A stretch of DNA of 64,000 nucleotides, from contig LLEY01000068.1 in the NCBI GenBank assembly GCA_001414485.1, positions 248,001 through 312,000 on the forward strand, written 5' to 3'. Made by a program: the position numbers and the translations under genes. The DNA comes from Calycina herbarum. Lineage: Eukaryota > Ascomycota > Leotiomycetes > Helotiales > Pezizellaceae. Position 1 is the first letter of the stretch. Each line of letters starts with the position of its first letter. The notes under the pieces were generated by a model, which had not been told where the DNA came from, ran no database searches, and worked only from the letters and a program-made list of their open reading frames with translations. Shown piece by piece: positions 11,932 to 24,667 of this stretch.

Positions 11932-14293
11932 GCTTCAGGGTTCAACGAGGAAGTAAAGATCTAGGCTGGAGATTCCCATCGTTCCCCGTTTCCGGGTATG
12001 AGGGGAGGGGTAGATGGAAGCAAAAATGATGTATCAGGTTTTCCTTGACCAGATTCTATATTTCGCTGCTCTTAATGTTTTCCCTCTTTAGCGCGAATGC
12101 GCTGTAACCGCCTCCTTTCATTCCAGCTGTTTTTTTTTACGGGAATATGGGGTAGCTTGCTGTATGTCACTGCTTGTATGTGTTGTGATGAAAATGCGGA
12201 TGCGGGATTCTGAAGGGAAACTAACGACGACTACCACCACTTAATCCCCCCTGTCTTATCCGGGAAAATACCTTTTGGGACAGGACGACAGCTCCCCCGC
12301 TGTCGGATTCTTTTTAGTAGTTTTCTTGATTTTTTTATTTTACGCGCCGTCTGCTGTCTTTTGTATGGAGGGACCCAAAGTTGGGGGTCTAGAGTGGGGA
12401 GTTTTTTCAGCTGGGGTGGATTTTTTCCCTGTCGGGCGCTTTTCCTTGCGTTGGTTCTTCTGCGCTGGGGGTTTGATTTGATTTGGATCTCTTGCTTGCC
12501 TTTCGTGACAATGGAGGTTGATTCCTTGAGCCTTCTCGATTTTTTGCGAGTCACGGCGAGCGCAAGATTTTTTTCTTTTTCTTTTTCTTTTTCAGATGCT
12601 GACGCGAGAGGTGGTGCCAAGCGGTGAGGTACAAAATTTGGTCCCTAATGACTAACCGTTACAGTAAGATATCCACGGGTGGAAAGGGTAAGATGTCATG
12701 CCTTCCCGTGCCCGTGTACTTGTTTAGTGACCGAGACGAGGAGAGGCGGGCTGGGAGAAAATGGGGTCTTGTCATGCTGATGTTTTTATGGGGTTGGGAG
12801 AGAGGGTTGTTGGATTTGGGAGTTCGGTCTGGAGATTGGGTGAAGGGGAGGGGGAGGGGGAGGGGTTACCTAGGGTTGGGCGATTGCATGTGAAGTTTAC
12901 AGTCTACACTATGAGGTGTAAAGGATGGAGAGGTTGGTCGGTTGATTGGGCTGTTGGTTGGTTGGTCTGTTAGTTTGGGGATGTTAGAGGTTGAGTTTAT
13001 GTAGGAGGTTTTGTTTCTTTTGGTAGCGCAGGAGTTTTAGATAAATAAATGCATTGCTTACACTGGGTAACTTCTTTCTCGGGTAGATTGGTTTTACATC
13101 AAATGGACTTCCTCCATGGTTGATCCTAGGCGCGTAGAAACGTGAGAATCCCGAGCTTTACTCTGCGGACATACACCCACTCTCTCTACTGCGCTAGAAA
13201 TTCTTAAACGATTGTAACTAGTATACGTGAGTATTTGGAATGATTGAGAAGTGGAGTCACCAATTTCCTCAAACGGTTTTGGAGAATGAAAGTAATTATT
13301 CTAGACTTTTTGAAGACTACTTGCAAGGTGTATTGAGATGCGAAATGAGACGCATTCAACTCAACAAACCTACTCGACTTTACCATAGTATGCTCTGTAG
13401 AAAGTAGAACCTAATATATTTCCTTATCTGACCAACTGTAGAAGTCTTAAAACCCAAGGTCGAGTATCTTTTTACGATTCATATATTCTCTTCTCAAACT
13501 TGACTTTTACAGGACTTGATCTATTAAACCGTTCCTAGAAACCTCTACTTTTATATGTTTTTTCTTCCCTTCCTGTTATCTTCTTATATCTTGTGTTTCA
13601 GTAAAAACACGAACTGGAAGAGGCATCGCTGGTACACGGACTATCGCAATCAATTGGCGAGGAGCATGAGAACTTGAGCTACGCAACCAAAGCAATGATA
13701 TGAAGGTGGCTAGCGGCCAGCTGCTTGTTGGGCCAGCAAAAACCGAGAGTGAAGTCACGGATCTTCAAATGAAGTCTATGATTCTGTAAGGCGTCTAGTA
13801 TGATAACAAGTCTTTTATCTCGGGATCTCTGGAAGAGACAAAAAGTAGTTTAGGTAACATTGGAAATCGAAGGTGTTTACACTAACGCCATGAAATTCTT
13901 GAGGCCGAAATGTTTTTTTATATTATATATATTAACTTTCAAATCAAGAAGCAGCATCTAAGTATCACTGCCCGATATCTCTGGGACATTTTGATCGGAG
14001 ATTCTTTCTTCCTCAACGAGATTGAACTTCCTCTCTTTCGAACGAATAGTATTTCAAGCGACGAGAGAGAGAGCAATAACAACAACACAAGCATCAAAAC
14101 CCAATTCTCATTCAGTGAAAAGTCTATACAAGTAAAACCAAAGAATATTAGCAATTGCATTTAGGAATCTTGACGATCTATCTCTCGGATGATCCAGCAA
14201 ACTCCAAACCTTCCCCCTTCATTTGGAAGCCGAATGAAACCCTGCAAACCCAATCCCCCAAGCTAACAAAAAGAAAGTTCAAGACTCAAAAAT
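11932..14293. other. gene-free region upstream of the F-box gene terminus
   Basis: No supported gene. Features are low-complexity pyrimidine tracts (CTTTTT units at about 12570-12592), G-rich repeats at 12843-12866 (AGGGGG units) and AT-rich DNA from 13000 onward. A Lys/Arg-rich minus-strand frame at 12231-12620 is considered a by-product of the T-rich tracts. Confidence 0.45.
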
Positions 14294-16690
14294 CTACAAA
14301 TTAGCAGCAAACAAGATCCCCATTCCACCATGAATCGTTATCACCATACCCTCTTCACCCAATGCCCCGTCACCATTCACTGCCTCTACACTGTCGCTTC
14401 TATCCTCGTGTTCTTCTTCAATCCCTTCTTCTCCAGCTGCTTCCCCTTCTGCTCCTTCTGTCTCTTCTTCCGGTCCTTCGTCAAAATCTGGATCATTCTC
14501 CTCATCAGAATCACTCCCCCACCCATCAATCCACTCATCCACCTTCGCCTCATCAATTTCGTCGCTTATTTTCCAGAATGCGGTGGGACCGGCGGGACCT
14601 TGTTGGTTGTCCATGTCTCTGTTTTGGTGGGTCAGTTATGGGAGACGGTGTATAGGTTATGGGGGATGTGTTGGGAGGAGAGAACATACTTATCAAACCA
14701 ATGACCCAAAACTCCTCTCGCCGATCGTAAACCACCAACTTGAATACCCTCGCTCTTCCACCTTTCCTCCCTATTAGTAAATTCCCACATCAGTAAAGTC
14801 ACAAATTCAGAATTTCCCAAAACCCAAAATCGTCTCCATCAGAAAAAAAAAGAGAAAGGGAAAACATACCCATTATAAACACTAACGGTAGTCCACCTAA
14901 TCTCTCCCTCCTCCGTCATCCTCACCCACCCCCTAATGTTAGAATTCGCATTCGGATCATGGGGCGTATGCAAACTCCTAGCAATCCCCGTGAAACTCAC
15001 AACTGGCATTTTCTGATTCGGATCCGGGTCGGGTTTTATACTCGTAACTTCCAGTTCCATCATTATGAGACGGATGGCTTCGATTGTGGAGATTGGAGGA
15101 CGAGGTTGGTCGGCTGGAGGATCGTCTAATTCGTAATTATAGTATGAGAGCTCGTGGTAATCTAGGAATGTTACGACCTAGCGAGCGATGGCGAAATCAG
15201 CAAACAATTATTCCATAGCACGAGCAGGGAAATGGGACATACACGCATCCAACTCCCCGAAATATTATAAGGATCCTCTTCCCTCAGTCCCCCCACCTCC
15301 TCCTTGTCTTTCCCCTTCCCAGCCATCAACTTCACACTCCTAAAACTATCCCTCTGACACCCCAACCAAGGACACACCCAAAGCGGCCGTAATGCCCGTC
15401 CAGCAGCATTCTCAAAAGTCTGAAGATTCCTACTCAAAACAAGCATAACAGCCTCCATCTTCTCCCAATCCACCCCCGCCTTCCCATCCGGTAACATAGG
15501 CCCCCAAAGCGTGTGATCAGTATAATTCCTCATATCATACACGACACTCATCGCATATGGATATACATCATGATACCTCGAGGAAGGGAGATGAGGGAGA
15601 GGAACACCCGAGTAGACGTGGAGTTTTGCTGAGGCTTGACGGACTGCGAAGGAGCGTGTATTTTGGGCTGGTTGGAATTTGAAGGATCGCGTGTAGGTCT
15701 TCGATTGGCAGAGAAAGGTTTCGATGTTTTGGAGGCCGAGGGGGGTGTCTTTGTTGAAGTTTCGGGAGAGGAATTCGATGTTGAGGGATCCCGGTTGTGA
15801 GCTGGCGTGTTCGATCAGTGAGATGGCTTTTTTGGTTGAAAGGAGAATTTTATCCTCGAGCTGGAATTTTGTTAGTAGATATCTAAATGGCGGTGCACCA
15901 TGGGGTGTCAGAATTCACGTCGGGTACTCTTCTTTCAAATCGTACGAAGTAAAATCAAAGATTTGAGAGGTTTACTCCTTGCACTGAAGCTCACGAGTGA
16001 GCCGACATGAATTCTGACACCCACTGATGGTGGAATCTCTTACAGAAAGACCAATGTCCGAGGGGCATTCTTGGTAAAGTGCTCGTAAAGCTACTAGATC
16101 TCGGTGTTGTTTTTGCCAATTCCAATCGGGTTTCTTGAATTCTGATTGCGGTTCATCCTGGGATGAGTTAGTGAGATGAAAATCAGACAAAAGCAAAAAG
16201 CAAAAAGCAGCAAAATTCCATGTATAAGATAAAGAGATGAAGGAAAATATTCAGCAAGATGAGAAAGCACTCTTGAACCCCCAACCAAAGATCTAGAGTT
16301 TACACTCATCTCAATCTTTCACCCTCCCCGCCTCTTTTCCATTTCTCTCACTCAGTGCCTCTCTGGCCCAACTTCCCGCAGTCCCTACCATTCCCATCAC
16401 CCATCCTCCCTTTCACCCCCCTCACCTCCCCATGAGAGAAAAAAGAGGACCCAATAAAAAGATGAAATCTCACATACCACAAACGTACCCCTCAACACAC
16501 CCCGAAAAATCCCTCCATTACCACCCCCACTCCCTCTAACAAAAGCCTTCAGATCGCGACACGTAAGCTGCAAAGAATCCAGGTCCTCCGGCCCAACATT
16601 CGTCAGAATATTGAACAGCAGTTCATGCGGAATAGCAAGGAGTGTCGATTTCTCTCTCGCCGAAGAGGAGGTCGACATGGGAGATGCCAT
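14294..16690 (-). CDS. F-box protein
   Basis: Six exons reconstruct a 552-aa protein: 16690-16478, 16157-16044, 15860-15243, 15177-14870, 14770-14690 and 14618-14294. All junctions keep frame and the introns have GT-AG ends, several with CTAAC/CTAAT branch sites. Residues about 17-55 form an F-box (IPHELLFNILTNVGPEDL...LQLTCRDLKAF), the motif that binds Skp1 in SCF ubiquitin ligases. It is followed by a region with the WNWQKQHRDL pattern seen after fungal F-boxes. The C-terminal 60 residues are very acidic (Asp/Glu-rich). The rest has no repeat domain I can name, so the substrate is unknown. The first intron is long (320 nt), and I cannot exclude a small extra exon inside it. The second intron (16043-15861) carries a fold-back insertion listed separately. 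Confidence 0.8.
15896..16032. mobile_element. small fold-back element inside an intron of the F-box gene
   Basis: Arms 15903-15923 and 16002-16022 are reverse complements with about one mismatch (GGTGTCAGAATTCAYGTCGG). The similarity extends outward through CACCAT / ATGGTG to 15896 and 16032. The element of about 137 bp lies wholly within intron 2 (15861-16043). Removing it leaves about 46 nt, close to the normal intron length here. This is what a miniature inverted-repeat element inserted into an intron would look like. It has no coding capacity. Confidence 0.6.
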
Positions 16691-17797
16691 TTTGTCGACA
16701 GTTACTAGCTGAGAAAAGTCGTGATATCACTTGATCCGTAGGGTTCTAGGTTGGATGTGATGACCCTCCTTCCCGTCGTCAACAGCGGGCTATCTGTCAG
16801 GCTGAGATTTTCAAGTATCTTCTTGGATCCGATCTCTCTAATACCTTCCCATATGAGTTTCCGAAGTGTGACGAAGAGAAAGAAACGTCGAGGTGTGCGT
16901 GAGTTACTAGGCTGAGGTTCCCCCGCCGGTCCCCCGCGTTTCGTCATGCGGGAACCTCTCGGATTTAAGCTATCTCCGAGATCCCACTCAAACTCCAAAA
17001 CCTCTCTTTAATATACTTTACAGATGACTCCATTCGTTATTTCCTGAAATTGGAGATCTCGCTTAAATGCTACTACTTATACTACGCACTAATTGTGTGT
17101 AACCATGGTGGTGTTTGTACCACCGGGGTTCAAGGGAGGGAGTACTAGAGAGGTATTAATTAGTATTTGATTTCCATTTGACCTCAGAAGAAAAGAAGTG
17201 GCCACTCTCCCAGGGTATGAGATGAATTTGAAGAGAGAGAAACCAACAAACCCCTTTTGACAGCCTTCACGCTCTCTTCTTCTTACAGCTCAATATCATC
17301 TGACAGCTAATTCAAAATATGAGAAAATGCGATGTGCAACAAAGCTCTTTAAAGCATTTATCCAACAGTCTGGTATGTGGACCACTTACTTAAAAAGAAC
17401 ACTAGGCTTCAAGGCAAAAAATCACGAAATCACGCACATTCAAAGAGAATTTCTTTTTGTTGACAATCTCATCAATTGCCCCTCTCACAAATAATACCTT
17501 TCATGATATCGTAAACGCCAGTAAATATGTCCATCCATAAACAGGTTAATGGAGATGATAATGACCTTTCCCAATCCTTTTCATCTCCTTCGTCCCTTAC
17601 CTACCCCACACCAAACCACCACCCTAATCTCGATAAACGTCACCACACAGGCTTGCACTTTTTAACAAACGGCCACTCAGGCCCCCCTAATAGATCTTCT
17701 CTAAGCAAAAGAATCAGTCGATGGTTTCCGAAAATACGAGTAAACGGTGATTTCTTACGAACTCTCCATGCTCGATAGGGGAACTTCAATTGCCGAC
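16691..17797. other. intergenic spacer, F-box promoter and RRM gene 3' side
   Basis: About 1.1 kb between two minus-strand genes. No supported coding sequence. The part next to 16690 should hold the F-box promoter. Confidence 0.5.
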
Positions 17798-20700
17798 TTA
17801 CGACTGAGCTCGCGGCTTGAGGTTGTGAGGAACCGCAGGGACGACTGCTTGGGGGAGCTTTCGTGGGTTTTGGGGTCGAATGGCGACACTAACAGGTGGC
17901 GGTCGCTTTCCATCTGCGATCGAGCTCTGTGGCGAGTTGGTAAGAGCAAGCGCTGGCCATGAAGTTTGGTCTTCAAGAATACTCTTGGGTGCCTCTTCAA
18001 ACTTCTTAGGAGTGGAGGATACGCTCATATCCGTGAAGCCACCTGAAGGTTTGTCGGAACGTCTTGAAGATCGGACTGAAAGAGAAGAGCCAGCTGTGGA
18101 AGAAACATTGCTACCCTTCTTTTCGTGTCGATACTGTTGATTATTACCATTTCCCTTCTTTGATGGTCCTTGGTGATTTTCACTGCGGTTGTTCGGGTGG
18201 GAGTTCTGTTGGGAATCCTGCTTGGTCTGGAAGGGTTGAAAATCTTCCTTCTTTGGCTCCTTGGGAGGCTCATTCTCGTTGACAGCTGATTGAGTATGAT
18301 TATGTGCACCATGGCTATTCTTCTTGGCGTGCTTTTGTCCTTGGCGGTTGTTTTTAACATTACCATCTTTATTTGTGATGAACACAGGGGTGGTATTTTC
18401 CTTGTTTCCGTCCTCCTTTTTTGTAATAGACTGCTGGGTCTGCTCAGAATCCACGTTAAAGCCTACCTTCTGCTCTTTCTGTTCACTATACTGCTCGTTC
18501 TTGATATTGGATTTTCGATTTGTCTTGTGGTGTTGTGGCGATTTCTTCGCAGTCTTCTTCTGGCCTTGATCCTTCAAAGTTTGACGTTCAACCGACTTTG
18601 TAGAGCCAGATAGGGAAATCTCCGACTTGACAGAAGCAACGCTGGGCTGTTTACCAGATGAACAGTTATCGCCGGAACCAACACTCGTGGGTGCACAAGG
18701 CTCGGTAGCACTCGATGCAAGAGTGTCTGTTGGCGATGCTGACAACTCACAATTCGTGATAGGTTGACTAGTTGAGATGCGAATGGCCTTGCTTGAGTTG
18801 GCAGAATTGTGTTGTTTTGAATACTTTTGCGTCGACTTCTTATGCATATGACCGCGTGGTTCCTCCTTTGGCTGTTGATCATTTCCAGTAGCAACAGCAC
18901 CATTTACATCAGGGTTCTTAGGCAATACTGCGTTGGTGACACTCGACGGGAGAATGGATTGGGAGCTGTCAAGATTGTCCGAGTCTGCAGTAGAGCGGGT
19001 TGTGGTAGCACTATTACGAAGAGTTAGCCAGGTCCACAGGATTAGAGTTTTGCGCATCTACTCACGTGTTAGATCTTGACTTCTTGCTACCTCTCTTCTT
19101 CTGGGGTTTAGGCTTAGATCCATGCTGGTCAATATCTGTCTGAGAAGGCTCATCTCGTGGCCTGATAAAATGGTTAGCGTAGTCTCAGCGTGGGCAAGAA
19201 CATATCTTACACCTTGTTGGGGGAGTTCTCCTTGTTTGCATCCAAAATGGTTGCATTGCCCTGTTCACCATGGTCTGGTGTGTTCGAGTCCTTGGAAGTC
19301 GAGTCCTCGGGGATCAAATCGACGGAATCTCGAGGTAATTGAGAAGAACCGCGATTCAATGTGGATTGATTGCTCCCGGTCTCTGATCCCGAGGCTGCTG
19401 CAAATTCAACAGAAGGCGCATCAACCCCATTATTAAAGTTAAAAGGCGGGACATCCTGTCGGTAGTAGTTATTGGATGAGTTTGAGCGATTTCTGTCCGA
19501 ATAACGACGGCCCCCTGGTCGGTGTTCGTCATAACGATGCTCTCTAGGGTTATAGCCATATCCAAAGCTCTTGTTGCTAAGCTGACTGTTGGAACGGTCT
19601 CTTGCGTATCTGCTACCCTGGGTGGTCTTCGGTCTCTGGACACGGAGGTTCTCTCCTGTCTGTAGTTGAAAACCATCAAATCTATTAATCGCAGATTCGA
19701 CAGTGCCTGCATGGACAAAGCTAGAACAGTTTAGTATTCCATCGTTCAAGGAAATCAGGTGCACACTTACGATACAAATGCCGAGGCATGTGTATGACGG
19801 CCATCATTTGCATAGTGGATTTTCTCAACTTCGCCTTCCTCTGCCATCAGATCTACAAGCCCGTGTGATGTGAAAAGGTCCTTGGGAACATTTTCAATAT
19901 ACACTGTCCGGATGTTCGTCTCAGTATATCCACTCTGGGCAGCCTGATACCGATAAGTGCAATTTCCCTTCTCATTAAATGTGGCTCCTTGGTCATCCTT
20001 GAAGATCGCCTGAATTGGTTCAAATGAAGATTCTGGCTGATGACGGTAGGACGAATCGAATCTTGAATCGTTGGAGATTCTTGCGTCGTTGAAGTTATGC
20101 AAATATCGTGGATTTGCTGGAGCAGAAAAGTTGCGGTTGGGAGTTGCTCCTGGCCTATGCGGTGGTCCAGTACGAACATAGATCGGCTCCTCTTTATTTT
20201 GTTTTTGTGGGCTCCCACCCGAGGTGCTGGAGATTGCACGTCTGCCATTGTGTCCGCTATTGTATCCGCCATTGTATCCGCCATTGGCATAGCCAAAACG
20301 TCCATTGCTCTTCATTGAATGATTGTTGGCATGGGTAGAATCGGTAGACATTCCTCGGCGTCTATCGGGGCCTCGCATATTCCACTCATCGTGGTGCATG
20401 GAGCCTGGCGCAGAAGTGGTATTGCCATTCAAGTGACGTTGGTTCTGCATGAAATTGTTGTATGTTTGATGCGGAACAGAATGAACTGGAACGGGTTGAA
20501 CTTGAACAGGAAAAACTTGTTGGACTGCAAAAGTTAGCTTTTTAGTAATTGCTCAATATAGAGGGAGAACTTACGAGGGTAAAGTGGTGCTTGGGTGATA
20601 ACTGGAGTTTGGTTCATAAAGGTAGGAAATGTCTCCAATGGCTCTCTTTCTCGGATAGGATGCAGAGGCTGTGGTGGTGGTCGAGATGCCTCGAACAGCT

Positions 20701-21358
20701 TTTTGCGTTCGACGTCCAAGGCAGATTTCAGTCGCTTCTGCTCCCCTAATGTCATGATATCGAGTCCAGCAGCCTCCTCTTGCGTAAACAAAGTGATGAT
20801 GAGTATTGTTGGTGGACATGCCAAAACCTCATACTGGTGAAATTCAGTCCACTCGACGGCGTACTTCTTGATTTCCTTGTCGACCAGGGGCTCGAGAACC
20901 TCATTCTTCTTCACGATTTGTTCGATCACCCACCAGCAAAAGGGAGCACCTTGAACCCAGAGGTCATATCCGTCCCAGAAGTTGTAAAGATCTCGCCAGT
21001 TCGACAATTTCTTGATATCGCGCACGATGGTTGGGAAGCGATCACGGAGATCCACTGCTGCGAGGGCAACATCGGTATGGAGTTGAGATCGAGCGATTGG
21101 CGAGGGAAGAGGGCGCGTGAGAACTCGCTTTGGATTCTTTCCATTGTTCGTTGAAAAGAACGCTGGTGCACTTTCCGGGATTTCTGTAGTGAAGAATTCC
21201 ATCGAGATCTCACCCTTAAGGGCTGGCACCTCGCCTCTCAGTTGCTGGGTTCTTTGAGGGGAAAGTTGAGGGACTCGCGGCGTGTTGTTGAAATTGACGG
21301 GACGCGCCATTGGGGGAGGATGCGGAGGTGGAGGCGTTGGTTGATAGAACGAGTTCAT
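17798..21358 (-). CDS. large RRM-domain RNA-binding protein
   Basis: Five exons (21358-20575, 20524-19771, 19720-19211, 19161-19066, 19010-17798) join in frame to about 1118 aa. One RNA recognition motif spans residues about 467-545: RNP2-like TVYIEN, then RNP1-like ASAFVSF, completed across an intron by HAGTVESAINRFDGF. The N-terminal 260 residues hold a folded-looking segment (WRDLYNFWDGYDLWVQG...CWWVIEQI) and proline tracts. The region between it and the RRM is rich in Gly/Asn/Tyr (GGYNGGYNSGHNG). The C-terminal 520 residues are disordered and rich in Gln, Asn, Ser and Lys. This composition suggests an mRNA-binding, condensate-forming regulator; that is inference. The start at 21358 follows a probable 5' leader intron (CTAAC then a CAG acceptor just upstream). 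A longer in-frame start at 21556 is possible but its N-terminus looks non-conserved. Confidence 0.8.
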
Positions 21359-22483
21359 GGCGCTGCCGATCAAAGAGTTGTTAGCGGGCGACGTGACTTC
21401 GATCTGAACAGAGGGGAAGTGGAAGAGACCTACTCTAGGTTTGACAGGAGACGTGGAGGGAAATAGAGTCCCGGCGATGGCGTGCGAGGCAATCAAAAAC
21501 CAAAGGAGCAAGTAACAGGAATAGAGACCATGACAAAAAGAGGACGGGACCGACAAAGTACGGCACGTGGAGATGCAGTTCGTAGAAGGGGTGATTGGAG
21601 GAGGAGGAGGAGGAGTAGTAGAGATTGCGAATTGAGTGGGAAGGTAGGTAAGGTAGGAGTGGAGTTGGTCGCGATTGCGGGTTGAGTTGAGTTGAGTTGA
21701 GTTTGAGGAAGGAAGGAATTGCTAGGAGTCGGAGGGTTGGCAAGGCGAGACGAGCTTTTGAAGGTGACGGGACAACTCTTTTTTATGTCGCAACCGCAAC
21801 CGACTACTAAACCAGCGGCAATGCTGCAATATCAAATTCACCCACCTCATCAAAATGCCCCACTACCTAAATGGGCGTTTCCGATCTTGTTCACCTTCAC
21901 GCCCCTTTGCACCGATCTTTCGTTTACCATTTAGAGCTCTGATTCAGCCTTGCGCAGCTACACTGAAATGCATAAACTCTTAACAGCACTGCCTCTTGTT
22001 GTAGCAGTCTGTGATACTTTGCTCTGAATAGAGGCACTGATACACCTGCTGCATTTGATGCGTACAATCAGCATGCTGTTCTAGATTCTGCCTCTTGCTG
22101 CAGCAGGATGGAGGTGATGCTTCTTGATGAGACAGCATACCCTCAATGCAAGTTGCAGTGGGTGCGACAACGTCTGTCTGTCAATGCGTCGGAAATTATG
22201 ACTGCAGAATCTGGAAGCTAAAGCAATCACGCTTTCCGTTTGCAGATTTCGTATTTTGTGAAGAGCGAAGACCTGAGTAAATTGTTATCCTAATTCTAGC
22301 TGGTTTGGTCTGTGGCAGCAACGCAGAAGTTCTACTTGGTAGTTTCAATTGAACAATAGCACTTGAAATAACAAAGGGTTTCGAAACTTCGAATGAGTGG
22401 AATCATCGCTTTGGTATTACAATCAAAACTCGCAAACTAGGCTTCGCTTGATGCTTTTGATACAAAAATTACAGAAGGGGAAC
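21359..22483. other. intergenic spacer
   Basis: About 1.1 kb between two minus-strand genes. It contains the presumptive promoter and leader of the RRM gene, with GGA-rich simple sequence at 21597-21620. Nothing coding is recognised. Confidence 0.5.
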
Positions 22484-23018
22484 CTATTTCTGAGGTAGAG
22501 CCCGAACCATCTTTAAGATCTCGGATTCAGAATCGCCAATAACCGCCTTTCCATTCTCCCAATCAACAGTCTAAACCAAAGTTAGCCACGTATCCAATTC
22601 CAAAATCAAGAGGGAATCCTACCACAGGTCTTTGGAAGTTCTCGCCATTCTCCTTGAGCTTCTTGACAGCCTCCAATTCTGTCTTCGCTCCCTTGACCAA
22701 TTTTGAAATCTCGGATGCTCCGACGTATTCCAGAATGCTCTTGAGTTGATCCTCCGTTGGTGGTTCCTCTGTCACGTCCAGCTCGAATTCCTCACGCTGG
22801 GGATGGGACTGATGGGAGTGGTCGCTGGCTTGATCCTCGGTTGCTGTAGAAGAAGCAGTGGCAGAAGCTGTCTTCAGAATTGTGTGAACCCTGGTGGAGG
22901 ATGGCAAGCTTGCCTTGTGGAAGAGGGTAATGACGTCTAGGGTTTTGTGCTGGCAGAGCGAGAGTTAGCTATATGGAGTCAAATATGGAAGTCTATTGGA
23001 ACTTACGAATCGAAACAT
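22484..23018 (-). CDS. FMP46: FMP46-type (DUF1687) mitochondrial thioredoxin-fold protein
   Basis: Three exons: 23018-23007 (only four codons, MFRF), 22949-22623 and 22570-22484. They give a 141-aa protein, normal for this small fungal family. It begins MFRFHKTLDVITLFHKASLP and ends with the conserved VDWENGKAVIGDSESEILKMV tail typical of DUF1687. Family members are putative redox proteins of mitochondria with a thioredoxin-like fold. This copy contains no cysteine at all, so a dithiol redox activity is not possible from its own residues. The very short first exon is supported by the family's usual N-terminus. It is divergently paired with NUP53; the two start codons are 281 bp apart and probably share a promoter. 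Confidence 0.86.
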
Positions 23019-23299
23019 TGTGATGGTAGATAGCTTCAATTGGCAAATAATTTAGATGTAAGTATTTTCAAATGACGTTGGCTGCCGAGCTTCCATAGCT
23101 AGACCCTTGCTCGAAGGTTTTATGCCTTGTTGCCTGTAAATCATCTCGAGTTTTCAGGCACCAACAAAGTTCACTAAAAAGTGGTTGCTCCGAGAGATTC
23201 ATCGCGTAAATTTGTCAATAGGGCGACGCATTTCCACACCAACAACAGCATCTGGAATCATCCCTTGCATTCCATTCCTTGCTACACATACCCGCCAAA

Positions 23300-24667
23300 A
23301 TGCCACCTCTAATATTACACAATGTTCCAGACGAAGAACTTTATGTGGGCGAGGACGGCATACAAAGACCCTACGCGATGCTCTTCCCTGGGTAAGGCAC
23401 GCCCAACATGATGGACTTTTATTATTCTGACACAGAAGACAGCAATGAGGGCAATGGTAATCCCTTGACCACACGATCACGAAGAAACGTCCCAGAAACA
23501 GGGTCCTTCGGGAAATCCACAAGGCGATCGCGGTCGAGGACGGGCACACCAGCTGCGAAAAGGGAAGACCCAACTCTCGAGGCCGCAAATGCCATCTTTT
23601 CCAATTTCATGTCGAGTCGAGTCGCTGCTCCTCCCGAAACACAACGACCCGCCTCTCTATCGACCTCAGTCTCCCAGCCAAATCTGCTAGGTTCCGCAGC
23701 GCTTGCGACCAACGATGGCAATTCGACTGCCCCGTCACGATACGTTCATAAAGAACCCACCGAAGTCATTCTACGAGGCTTCAGATCTAGTCATCAATAT
23801 GCGGCGCTGAGAGAGTACGAGCGCATCGGTGGTCGAATATGCGAAGACTACCCACGAGATCCTCCCCTCGAACAAAGACGTTATAAATCCGACCTACGAG
23901 ATCCCGCAGCCCTTCGAACACAACCCATGACAGCAGAAGAAAAGGCAAAAGCGATGAGATTCGCAGGCGGAGAGCACTGGATCAAAGTTACCTTCGAATC
24001 CGCAGAAGGCGCCGAAGCAGCAGTTGACGCTTCCCCACAAACCATACAAGGACATCTCGTGTATGCCGAGTTATATCGGGGAGTTCCACCTTCTGCCGAT
24101 GAACCTACGCCTATAGGAGGACGAGAGAACAGATTTAGCGCCCCATCTGGGAAAGGTGTCTTTGCTCCTCGTCAATCATCAACACTTCCACGATCATTTA
24201 CAAGTCCAGCTATGACCCAGATTGGGCGGGGTATGGGTATGGGTATGGGGGGTATGAACAATATCTCGCCAGCTGGATCAAATACCTCTTCTCAAACCCT
24301 CGAATCTGCCACACTCTCCCACGCCACGACATCCTCTGGAACTGTTGTCCCTGACCCACCTCTACACGCCAGTACACAAGGTCCCGCACCAGAGGTTTAC
24401 TGCCGAGGAATCCGTACAGCAAAAAGAATTCAACTCCTTCCCGCAGAACAAGCACTCCTGCCACAAAAGTCATACGGCCGAAGAGTGATGGCTCAAATCC
24501 CTTTCCTCAGTTGGTTCACGGGCGATATGATAGGCTCCGCAGTCCCGAGAACTGAGAATGGAGAGTTCGATTATGCGAGAGCTTCTATGTATTGGCTTCT
24601 CATTTACTGGTTGGATCGTTTGTGTTTCGGCGTATTTGAGATTTCTACGAAGGAGAAGGAGGAGTAA
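23300..24667 (+). CDS. NUP53: nucleoporin NUP53 (Nup35 family, RRM-like MPPN domain)
   Basis: Two exons, 23300-23391 and 23443-24667, with a 51-nt intron; the protein is 438 aa. The N-terminus [20 protein letters not shown] and the following [20 protein letters not shown] block are characteristic of filamentous-fungal Nup53. Residues about 115-225 form the atypical RRM of the Nup35/Nup53 family (TEVILRGF ... [17 protein letters not shown]), used for dimerisation rather than RNA binding. The C-terminus ([17 protein letters not shown]) is an amphipathic/hydrophobic helix of the kind that inserts in the pore membrane. A GMGMGMGG stretch is encoded by a GGTATG repeat at 24231-24256. The first ATG at 23300 is preferred because it restores the conserved N-terminus; without splicing that frame stops at once. 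Confidence 0.93.

Noticed and set aside
12231..12620. 129-codon Lys/Arg-rich minus-strand frame
   Set aside because: Its composition follows from T-rich and CTTTTT tracts on the opposite strand. There is no family resemblance or splice support, and its start lies in simple sequence.
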